From NCBI GenBank assembly GCA_032718475.1, contig JAUCBJ010000210.1, positions 1 through 52,291 on the forward strand: a stretch of 52,291 nt of DNA. The letters run 5' to 3'. This document shows, piece by piece, positions 33,801 through 45,800 of the stretch. The translations under genes were made by a program, and so were the position numbers. How positions within the stretch are numbered: the stretch's first letter is position 1; each line of letters starts with the position of its first letter. The DNA is from Nemertoderma westbladi (taxonomy: Eukaryota; Xenacoelomorpha; Nemertodermatida; Nemertodermatidae). The notes beneath the pieces are model-generated. The model did no database searches. It saw nothing but the letters and a program-made list of their open reading frames with translations, and had not been told where the DNA came from.

Positions 33801-36800
33801 AGTCGTAAATCTTGTAGACGACAAGGAAGTTCAACAGCGATTTACAGAGGATAAAAGGCAAATTTATGGACTAAAATTTCATATTATTACAGGAGAATAA
33901 AGTAGCTTTATTTCCTTTATTAATTTTCCATATAATTGACCAATATGGGCAAGTTATTCATCTGGTTCTCAGCTGAAAATGAATTTTTAAATAACATTTT
34001 TAAATAATTTTTTCGGCATTTCTCCTTTCGTTATACCATCCCTGTTTGTATTTGCTGTGCTAAAACTAAAGTCCCTTCAATTTAAACTAATGTTGATATT
34101 TATAAATTTCCTTCGAACTAAATATACGATTTCTTTGAACAGAAATATCCCGTTGCACTTTTTAGATTTTAAAGGCTTAAGTTTACCAAATTGCCATGTT
34201 TATGTTACAGATCTCGTGGTAGCGGCCCTACTCCACTTGATAAATTTGAAGAGGAGCGCCGATTGGCTAAACTACGTTACTATAACACCCAATTAGCCGC
34301 CGCCCTGCAACGTAAAAGGTGAGTCATAGTGAATTAAATTGATATAAATAAACATTTCTTTATTTAATTAATATGATTAATTAATTGAGGTGTCATAAAG
34401 TGCCATTACTTCACGTGATGAGTGAAAAATTTAAACAGATGCAAATAAAAGTAAATAAATTAATATTTTAGTAATTATGTTGTATCGCAGAGATAAGGAA
34501 TTATTGCGGCAATGGCGTCACGATCAGAAAGCCTTGAAAGCTAAACAGTTTGCTGTGGAGAGTTCGAGACTTGTAGCCACCGCCCCTTACGCTCAGGATA
34601 TCAGTTTATTTCAACGGAAGACAGACATTATTAAGGTTCGGTTATTTCCAACTCTTTACATTACGCTGATCCAAATGATTGCGTAGGTCGGTCGGTCGGC
34701 CTTACCGTATCGTTATTTGCTGACGTTCATCGGCAAACCTACAATTTAAATAATTTACGTCTATTGCAATAGTATAATATTTAGAACTTGTAAGTGTAAT
34801 GTACCACTTTACATGATTATATAGCACAGGTGATTTTCTAGCACAGTAATGTAACGTATAAGTTACCGACAGGCGAGCTGTAACATGTTAGTACAGTCGT
34901 ACTCGACACCACACTATACTATACTACAATGAGTCGAGCGGAATTCCGGTTCCGGCCGGAATTAGCAGTTCCGGTTCCCGGAACCGGAATTGGTATACCG
35001 GATAACCGGAATTATACTTTTTTGAAGGAAGTGAGATTAATCGCATTTTTTCACAAACATCTCTTTTTTTTCAAAATTATAGCTGAAAATTATGATTTAT
35101 ATATTTTATATGTTTATAGTCAATTAACGCACAGTTTTACTTATACATCTCTGACTTTGTTGGCTTCGAATTCAATAATTGACTATATACAATCATCTGA
35201 ATGTTCAGATAGACTCAGATATTTGACTCTAACTAAAATTAACATCATTACACTGAAAAAGATAAACCTTGGTTTTAACTAAAAAAACCGCCGGTTTTCT
35301 AAAATAACCCCGGGTATTTTTACACCGGTTATTTTAAGAAACCGGCGGTTAAAGTAACAGATAAACCGTTGTTTCATTAATTATGATCCTATCTACAAGG
35401 ACGGTTTTCCAAGCAAGTAACGGTGGTTAATCTCTCAAAAACAAGGTTTTAAAGTATCTGAAACCATGGTTTGAGTTAATTAAATTAAGGTTTTATATTT
35501 GGGTACCATACCAGAATGGGGTTACAAATCAAAATACCAAGGTTATATTTCGTGGCTAATCTCTCAAACCGAGGTTTAAAAAACCTATGAAAGCATGGTT
35601 TGTCCCTTAAACCAAGGTTTTAAAACCTAGAACACCATGGTTTGATTAATTAAATTACGGTTTTATAATTAGGCGCCATAACAAAATGAGGTTACAAATT
35701 ATAATACCAAGGTTTTAATTCGTGGAATCTCTCAAACTGAGGGTTAAAAACCTATGGTAGCACGGTTTGTCCATCAAACCAAGGTTTTAAAACCTATGAA
35801 ACCATGGTTTGTCCATCAAACCAAGGTTTTAAAACCTATGAAACCATGGTTTGTGTTAATTAAATTACGGTTTTATATTTAGGTACCATAATAAAATGGT
35901 GTTCCAAATTTTAATATCAAGGTTTAAATTCGTGGAATCTCTCAAACCGAGGGTTAAAAAGCTAAGAAAGCACGGTTTGTCCCTCAAACCAAGGTTTTAA
36001 AACCTATGAAACCATGGTTTGTGTTAATTAAATTACGGTTTTATATTTAGGTACCATAATAAAATGGTGTTCCAAATTTTAATATCAAGGTTTAAATTCG
36101 TAGAATCTCGATCAAACCGAGGGTTAAAAACCAAGAACTGAAGAAAGCACGGTTTGTCCCTCAAACTAAGGTTTTAAAACCTATGAAACCATGGTTTGTG
36201 TTAATTAAATTCCGGTTTTAAATTTTGGCACCACAAATCGGGGTTATAGAAAAAGTCACCACTCACCACACCATGGATATTTTTAGAACACCGGTGGTAA
36301 CATTTTGACACTTTTTGATTGGTGAAACTGCCAGCCAATTAAAAATACAGCCGTTAAATAATGAAATTCAGTCTTAACCCACGAACGGCGGCATAACCCC
36401 ACCCATAGTGCAGGAATATAAGCAAAGATTCCGTCCGGGGAACGGATAACCTTACTATATAACAAGCTGGCAAGCCTGGAAGGTTCACGGTCCTCCTACT
36501 TAATCAGTACAATAATAATACGTTTTCGTTCGGGTAGGCCTATGTTTCCTTTTCACTTGTTCCCATCGTACAGTCGTAGGCGACCTCATGCTCCTGTGCT
36601 CATCCCACCACGACCACGACCACCAGTTACGAGTTGGGTAGGCGTCTACCGGCAACCGGTAAGTAATTACGCGCCACACGACGTCATCCCGCCATCCGCC
36701 AACATTTATACCGGTACGGTAAGCCTACCACCTACCGGCTGGCTACCATCGCACCGTAGGTCTACCGCCTACGCCTACCGGTCAACCGGTAACGGTAGGC

Positions 36801-39800
36801 TACCGCGTACCGGTACAGCGGTACTCAAAGTCGTACCGGTATTGTCGTAATTGACAAATGCAGGATTAAACCGTAACCCGTTCCAGTACCGGTACCATAT
36901 GCATCTGAACGACTGGACGGTTAATCTCATAGCATAGCTGCATAGGCCTACTGGTAGTCAGTGCGAAGTCGCCTGCGAACATGGCGAAATATTATATTTA
37001 CTGCTAGGGCTAGGCTAGGACCTACTGCTGTACTGACCTATGACAGTATGAAGATAGGCAGATAGGCCTACAGTGGTCAGGTAGTACCGGTCCGGTATGC
37101 CTACTACAGGCAGACAATCAGACAGTACTAGCAGTGCTAATTAATTACCTTAATTAAATCTTCAATTAGGTCATAATGTAGGTCCAAATTTAAAAATCGG
37201 CCTCCGTTAATCGATTTACAAATAATTCAGGTACCTCCATGCCAAATATCAGAATCATTCATTGCGTTCCCTATGACAAGATAGCTTTTTCCTAAACCAT
37301 GCGAAAACACGCAAATATAGCGCTCACATCGCACAAATACCATCTCGACACCCAATTTTTTGTATGAGCCTTCGCCATCCCTATATCTAACTTTTGTCCA
37401 AATTTTGTTTCGATTGATTAATAAATAACTGAGATATCGCTCTGGACACACACACACACACACACACACACTAACACACACACACACACACATTACGGTA
37501 ATAATGGTCACCTATGTCAAGGACCGTGAACCAATAAAATAATAATAAATGTGATATATAATTGATATTCATGTTTGCCATTTTTCTTAATTCACCAACT
37601 TAGTAGGGTAAATCTGGTGTATATAGCGACAGTGAATACTTGATGATAAGTATTTTACCAGTAATTAATATACCCAACCAACCAACCATTAACCTAAACA
37701 AATATGGTGCATCAGCATCATTTGCCCTATAATTTTGAAAACATTCACATAATCATACGTACTTCTGCTATTGGGTTAATTTTAATGAAACATTAGGCCT
37801 ACTGAAAATTCTTCATGTTTACTGGGTCCACCAACGTCGTTTGTAATGTGCCAAATAGCAATAGTTGGCATGAATATAAAATCCATCATAAGTATAAAAA
37901 TAAATTATTAAAAGAATATAAAAATATATTATAAAAAGAATATAAAAATAAATTATAAAAAGAATATAAAAATTTGAATGACCCACTTTTGGTACCGGTA
38001 TATACCTGATACCCATAGGTTAATTAAATTAACTCATTAGAACTGCGATGATCGATTAAGATCAAGATTAGAGTGATTATTTCTCGAGATATTGCACATT
38101 AAAAAGAATACATCCCTAATTAAAATTACCTCACAATCAAGAATAATGCTCATCTGAACCACATTTATCGATTTAGTGGGATAGACACCGATTTCTTTTG
38201 TCAAACACTGTTTTGCTTGCCAAAATACTTCACAGGCATTTTTATTCTCAACATAAGGCTGGCCTCACACGAGCAAGTTTTGTTGCGGAAATTTGTTTCT
38301 GCAAAATGTTGCTGGCCCCTTCACATGAGCAACTTTTGTAACTGGGGATATCCCACTAGAGGCGCCACTTTTTCTCGCGCTTGTGGGCCTCGCAGTTTAC
38401 AAGAGTGGCGGCCCAAACCCTAATTAAAGCAGTAATTAAATTTAAGAAATAAGAAATTTAAGAAATTGTGTGGAATTTCTTAAAATAGAGCCTCAAGACT
38501 TAGGGTTAGGATTTAATTACTGCTTTAATTATGGCTTGTGCCTGACCAACAAACCCTAACCAAAAAAACAAACGAATATATCCCAGTCTGTAAGTCAGTA
38601 AACTACAAAACACCCCAATCACTAAGTAGCCTGAGTAATAAAGGTCGTACTGCTGTATGTTTTCCATATGAAAAGTGGCGCCTGTAGTGTGAAAGATCCT
38701 GTAACTGCATTGCAACAAAAATTGCACGTGGAGCCTTGCTTAAGGAACCATTGTGTGAGGGCAAATGATGCATTCTATTAACCAGCAACCAACACAATAT
38801 TATCCTACTCAATTCAATTAAACCAACATCCATCATGTAACGATTTTTCCAAGCTCCTCATCCAACTCAGCAACACCTTTAGTAAATAGTTTATTCGAAG
38901 ATGAATTGACGAGTGAAGTGTAATCATCGGCCCCCCTGTCATATTTTAAAACCATGGCTCCGCTAACCCATCTGCCCATCCATAATTGTTGGATCCGTAA
39001 AAGAACACCCAGTAGGGTCTAGAACTTTTCGGCGTTCCATATGGCTCACATATTCGACTAGGCCAAAATTTGTCCCGTTTCTTAAGTTTGACCCAAACAG
39101 AATCTCCAACTTGGTAACTATCACGAACATCCTGATCCTCACAATCAGAAACAACATCAGAGACAACATCAGCGTCAGAGACAAGAGACAACAAAGACAA
39201 GTTTACAAAAAATAAATAGAGAGGAATAGAGGGAATCCCTCCCCCGAATTTAGTTGTAGTTTAGCCCTAGGGGCCTACCGCCTTCTGTACCACTGTACTG
39301 GGGAAGGTGCACCGGTAGACTGGTAGATACACAGAAATTGCTGAATAACAGTTCAGCCTCCATAAATTTTGTAGTTTGTAGTATGCACGCTTGCATGGCC
39401 TTTCAGCCTTTGCAGCTTTGGCTGTTTGGCCTTTAGTAGAGATCGCTATGGGCAGGCTTCCTGGAAAACACGCAACAGCGCAACGGCGCAACAGCGCAAC
39501 AGCCCAATAACCAATGAACAACATTGGCGCAACAGCGCAACAACCTAAGATTGGTTTATACATTCCACTCTAATTCTATTGGCTTGTACATTCTGTTGCG
39601 TTCTATGACATTCCATTTCTGTTGCGCCGATGGCGCAACAGAGTATTTCTACTCAGTATGCATAAACTTTTGTTCTTATAAAACATAAAATGTTGTTATA
39701 GAAGAGTGAACAGTTATTGGTGGCGTGGTTATTTGCAATTATTGCCGTTTCTAATTCAGTGTATTTAAATGTAAATTGTTGATTTCATTAGTTATTTGTT

Positions 39801-42800
39801 TTATTGTATAATTTTAATAAAAAGAGAGTTGAGTTCAATTCAATCCAATGCAGAGCTATACCGAGCTAAAACCGTCCTATACCAAACTATAGTGATGCCA
39901 TAGAGCTATAACGACATATACCGGGCTAATAACGACCTACACCGTAGAGTGTAGCTTTATTCGAAATATTTCACGATGAACGAGGTGTATTATTTTGAAG
40001 TAATATCCTCTACGCTATGGTGGAGTTTTTAACCGAACTGAGTTGCTTCGTCCATCGTCCCGGCTCCGGATATCCGAAACCTCCACGGGATGATATCAAG
40101 GCAATAAAACAGAACACAAATAATCCGCTATGCAAATGTAAACCCATTTTGCACTTGGAACTGGAATAGAAAAGTAGAAACTCAGTGAGTCCTTGGTAAT
40201 GGTGATAATTGTGATGCTAGAATTATTAATCTCTCTACCGGCCCTGTACAGCCAGACAGCGGGTTGTAATCACAACGGTAACACTAAATAATATCAGTTA
40301 GGCGCGCAGACTAGACAAACCTACACTTTGCTTATGGTTGCACGGAAACCGGCACAGGTAGCCAGCCTACTGCTAAACAGAGCATCTTGACGGGACACAC
40401 ACACACTGCCCTGCTGCACACGGGTGTACATACACTGTACTGCTGTATGCAGACCTACACCTACTGACATACCATACAACTGTACAAGGAATGAAAAACC
40501 GGCACAGGTAGCCAGCCTACTGCTAAACAGAGCATCTTGACGGGACACACACACACTGCCCTGCTGCACACGGGTGTACATACACTGTACTGCTGTATGC
40601 AGACCTACACCTACTGACATACCATACAACTGTACAAGGAATGAAAGAGTCTGCCTGTGCGTTGCCAACACTACAGCACTACCTGATAGCCTGACTACTG
40701 GCTGTCAGCTGATGCAATAACCAGTATTTTCATGTATTTCTGTATTTTTAGGCCTAACTTCTGGGTATAACTTTTGCGTAGAGGTATAGCCTACATAGAG
40801 GCTACATGTAGGTATGTGTAGCCTACATGTAGATGCACGTGTAGGGTGAATGTAGGTAGGTGTAGGTAGGTCTTTAAAAACAACAATGATGAATGAATAG
40901 GCCTACACGGGGTACCCGGACCCGAACTTCTTCGATGAGATGCGAATGCGGCGAACGGGGGTGGTACCCGGAACAACCAGGAAGAGATGCGCATATGGCG
41001 GGCGGTGGTACCCGAAACAACCAGGAGGAGATGCGAATACGTCGAAGGGGGGTCCCCTGAATACCCACGAGACGGAGCCTATCAATGCTACAGTACTGAC
41101 AAAGGAAAAAAAGAACTGAACGATATACCGATACATACTGTAGATCTTATGATCCTGCGGGTTCAGGCATGGAGGCTAATGACTTTGTATGGGCCAAACG
41201 GCCCGAACCTGATGTTTCCAGTCAAGGAGGAATCGACTAACGGTTAGGGTTAGAGCTCGTCGTCGGTGTCCATGAGGGTCTGAGGATGAGTGGGTAATTC
41301 AACAAAACGCTAACAATGATACCGGACTGACTGATTGAACCAGAGTGGCGATGGTAGTCGCTGATGTATATATATTATATATATTATATATATCATGTAT
41401 TGATTGTTAGTAGATATTTTTTATAGTATTTGTTTATTATATTGTCTTCAATGTCTACTGTATATTGATAATATTGTGTGCTGTGCTGATTTTACTTATT
41501 TTTCATTTTATAAATCTTGCTGTGGCCGTTTTAATCTACTAAACTGCCGTATCAATTTCATGATATTTTAATGGATATGCAATTTAACTTCTTCTTTCTA
41601 TTACCTTTCAATGCAATCAAATATAACTGTAAAAAGCTATTGACTTTCGTGTTATTGTTTTGCTGTTACTTCGAGATGGGATTTGAATCCCATCGGATTA
41701 CTGATTAATTCCCATCATCGAGATGGGAATACTTTATAATGAAACAGTGTGGTGGTCCGCGGGATAGTGGGAAGGGATGGGACTGTTGCTGGTTGGTGGA
41801 ATGTGACTGCCTGAAAAATTAAAACAAACAAAACTTCCAGACTTCTATATTTTTACTTTCAAAACAAAACGTCCAAAACATTTCAATGCTGAAGTACTGT
41901 TCAAGTCCCATGGATGTATGGTTGATAAACAGATAAAGAGGGGCAGAGGGGGGTCAGGGTTTCTGGTAGACTATAGTCCCCGCGATGATGGCTGTTCTTG
42001 TTTAGGTTACTCTTACTCAATAAACATATAAATCAGAACGAGTTAATCTAATGGAACGATGCCTTTCGTGGCGTTAGCATATACTCAAATTTATTAGGGC
42101 ATAATATTTATGACGAGTAAGGGACTTTAGTATAATCAGAACGCGATGTTTGATATTTATACAGTACTGCAGTATGCAGTAAAACCTGTTGTCTGACAGC
42201 AGACAGGTCTGCAGGTTGATGTACCGTATTGTACCGTGGAGATCAGAGATTATTGCCATACATCCTGATTGACGACCGTGTATCACGTTACTGCAAGTTG
42301 ACACATAAATTACATTAATATCTATGGGACTACACCTACCTACATTCACCCTACACGTGCATCTACATGTAGGCTACACATACCTACATGAAGCCTCTAT
42401 GTAGGCTATACCTCTACGCAAAAGATATACCCCTAACTTCTCATGTTCTCTGCTTGTTGCGCCATCGGCGCAACAGAAATGGAATGTCATAGAACGCAAC
42501 AGAATGTACAAGCCAATGGAATTAGAGTGGAATGTATAAACCAATCTTAGGTTGTTGCGCTGTTGCGCCAATGTTGTTCATTGGTTAGTGGGCTGTTGCG
42601 CTGTTGCGCCGTTGCGTGTTTTCCAGGAAGCCCTATGGGCAGATGGGCGTGGCGGTTGGGGCCATACACTACTGAACTGTCTGCCTGTTACCGGTACTGT
42701 AACTGTTACTGTAACATTTTAGTTAGCCTAATATGTGATACCGGTACTGCGGTACTGTATTAATTTGATCTAATTTATGATTCAAATGAATTTAGAGAGA

Positions 42801-45800
42801 GAGAGAAACAGAAAACAGTTGAGAAATACCGGTAACAATAGCGTCAGTCCTGCAACGTTACAACAAATATTTCAGTCTCGCCCAACAATACAAACAAATA
42901 ACTACAGCACTAGCGATTACGGCATTAGCGTAATACGCGCAAGCTTTCCCTAGGGTTACTACCCGAATTAACTGAAGGAGGCACAGAGCCCTTTACGTGT
43001 CCCCTTCCCTTCCTAAGGTCAGCCAGCGGTAATACCATGCAGCAATATGCTTGCGGTCCCATGTCCAGCCCCGCATTTCAGATCCCGTTCATCTCTCTGT
43101 CGCCGCCCCGGTAGCGCTCCCGGCGCCCCTTCCCTTCTTAGCCTATCATGCTGGCTTTATTAGCACTGCCGTGCAAGCTTCTCAATCAGCAGTCTGACAA
43201 GCAAAGCAGGGTGCAATTAAGCATCCATCAAGATTCAGTCATTTAAAACTCATTGATACTAGCACCAATCAGTAGCGGTATTATTTTATATATATCCAGA
43301 GTCTGATGTATGCAAAACATTTACTAAATTTACAAACACGTTCAGCAAACACGGAATATAAAACTAGGTACCGGTACAATTAATACAGAATTCAAGATGG
43401 CGGATTTCAAGATGGCGGACAAAGATGATGACAATCTAAAAATATAACAAGATAAGAACTAATCACCGCCTAGGAAAGCCCGCATTGCACCATTTAACAC
43501 AAACAAGCAAATTTATACAGAAATCCAATCAAAATACAGTAGGACGCAAATATACAGTATTATTAAGTGAACGTAGGTATAATTTAAGCCCTTTAACTAA
43601 AATATATACAATTTTTTGAATGTAACTAACAATTACATACAATTTAACTTAATTCTCCCCCTTTTCTACTGTATAACGGGCCGATTCCAAACAAACGCCG
43701 TATTTCGTAACACTTATCACCATTTATAAAATGACAACCGGGGTCATTCCATAAAATCGTAGTTTAAATGGGTTTCGAATATTTTTTACTAAAACCGCGA
43801 ATTTTATAAAAACCGCGATTTGTTGTGAAATATTTTGAAAACCGGGGTCATTCCATAAAACCGTAGTTTAAATGGGTTTCGAATATTTTTTACTAAAACC
43901 GCGAATTTTATAAAAACCGCGATTTGTTGTGAAATATTTTGAAAACCGGGGTCATTCCATAAAACCGTAGTTTAAATGGGTTTCGAATATTTTTTACTAA
44001 AACCGCGTATTTTATAAAAACCGCGATTTGTTGTGAAATATTTTGAAAACCGGGGTCATTCCATAAAACCGTAGTTTAAATGGGTTTCGAATATTTTTTA
44101 CTAAAACCGCGTATTTTGTAAAAACCGCGATTTGTTGTGAAATATTTTGAAAACCGGGGTCATTCCATAAAACCGTAGTTTAAATGGGTTTCGAATATTT
44201 ATTTTTCGAAACTATTGTATAATTTTTTGCAAATGAAACCGTGGTTTAAAATTAAACTAAATCAAAACCGAGGTTATAGTGCCACTTGATAATGCATGAA
44301 AAAAAATCAATATGAAACCCTGGTTTATGTTTGTCTTACCGTAGTTTTTTACTTTAAACAACGGTATTTGTAAAGACCGCGGTTGTGTTTTTTCAGTGTA
44401 AACTTGTGACTCTAACTAAACTAAACTGAAAGCCTACTGGAAAATGTGTCGATTTTTGTTTTCATTGTTTTAATTTTCCATTGCCTAAATGCACTCGTAA
44501 ATTTCAAGTTTAACTGTATTGAACTTTTTGTACAAAAAATTCCGGTTCCGGTTCCGGTAAAATTGGTCTCATTCCGGTTCCGGTTGCGGTAAAAATGTAA
44601 TTCCGCCCGACTCCTAATACTACACTCGATGTACATCTCGGTAAACCCTGTTGCATCTCATCTCTGTAATTTTAATAGTTATATATAATTCCAGTTTGAA
44701 TTCTCCCTTTATTGTATTTAGTTTATATCTCGTTTTTACAGGAAGAGATCCGTTCTCGCCATGCAGCTCTAAGGACTCACCAACGGCTAGACACTGACTC
44801 AGTTGAACTCGTGAGAGAACGAGCTGTACAAGAGAAGTTGGCCAAACATATAGAGAATATGAATGAGAGACGGCGAAATCCTAAAGGTACTGCTGCTCAA
44901 GAGATGGTGGCAGCCGAGAGAGAGTTAAATATTGTAAGTTTATATAGGGAGCGGTAAATATTGTAAGTTTATATAGGGAGCGGTAAATATTGTAAGTTTA
45001 TATAGGGAGAGATAAATATTGTAAGTTTATAGGTAAATATTGTAAGTTTATATAGGGAGCGGTAAATATTGTAAGTTTATATAGGGAGCGGTAAATATTG
45101 TAAGTTTATATAGGGAGAGGTAAATATTGTAAGTTTATATAGGGAGCGGTAAATATTGTAAGTTTATATAGGGAGCGGTAAATATTGTAAGTTTATATAG
45201 GGAGCGGTAAATATTGTAAGTTTATATAGGGAGCGGTAAATATTGTAAGTTTATATAGGGAGCGGTAAATATTGTAAGTTTATATAGGGAGCGGTAAATA
45301 TTGTAAGTTTATATAGGGAGAGGTAAATATTGTAAGTTTATATAGGGAGCGGTAAATATTGTAAGTTTATATAGGGAGCGGTAAATATTGTAAGTTTATA
45401 TAGGGAGAGGTAAATATTGTAAGTTTATATAGGGAGCGGTAAATATTGTAAGTTTATATAGGGAGCGGTAAATATTGTAAGTTTATATAGGGAGAGGTAA
45501 ATATTGTAAGTTTATATAGGGAGCGGTAAATATTGTAAATTTATATATTTTTATTCCAAAATTGTAACATTACTCAACTCCTTTAGTAACAGCGAGTTGT
45601 TATTTAGAACTTTACAACTTTAGAGGACATTACAGCATTGTATTGGCCTGTACATTTAGTATTATATTTGGTATTATTGTTTACGTGGTATCCCATGACG
45701 GCGTTAAGTAATGGCCACTAAGGGGACAGGGGACATTTACTTAACGCCGTTATTGGATACCACGTAAACAATAGGTGGAAATTTGCCTGACAGCCAGATA

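Larger units (their letters stand above)
39451..42632. repeat. Foldback-like inverted repeat pair
   Basis: A 190-bp sequence full of GTTGCGC motifs at 39451-39641 recurs inverted at 42454-42632. A second sequence of about 113 bp (CTACATGTAGGTATG type) at 40754-40867 recurs inverted at 42330-42440. The two are adjacent on the right arm but separated by about 1.1 kb on the left arm, so the left arm carries a later insertion (about 39642-40753). Confidence 0.75.
35249..44400. mobile_element. Large CACTG-ended element with subterminal repeat arrays
   Basis: The 13-bp inverted ends TTACACTGAAAAA (35248-35260) and TTTTTCAGTGTAA (44389-44401) include a TA on each side, a likely target duplication. 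CAC-type termini occur in CACTA/EnSpm and Chapaev-type transposons. Next to each end lie long arrays rich in AACCxxGGTT palindromes (35278-36240 and 43738-44380). No transposase of the family was recognised inside. The interior contains other repeats and a broken PWWP gene. Confidence 0.5.
34928..44616. mobile_element. hAT-like element split by a later insertion (intron 8)
   Basis: The left end GAGTCGAGCGGAATT (from about 34931) and the right end AATTCCGCCCGACTC (to about 44613) are inverted. The flanks ATACTAC (34921-34927 and 44617-44623) form a 7-8 bp target duplication, as for hAT. Both ends continue into CCGGTTCCGG-type simple sequence. The remaining halves are about 320 and 215 bp. No transposase was found, so it was probably a short non-autonomous element before the 9.1-kb insertion. 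Confidence 0.55.

Noticed and set aside
36542-36850. 102-codon plus-strand ORF
   Set aside because: Pro/Arg/Tyr-rich reading of the ACCGGT repeat block, with no domain.
40321-40671. 116-codon minus-strand ORF with internal repeat
   Set aside because: Explained by the identical 150-bp tandem duplication. No domain or start context.
41675-41695. tRNA-like B box around GATTTGAATCCC
   Set aside because: It is part of a simple GATGGGA hairpin, with no A box upstream.
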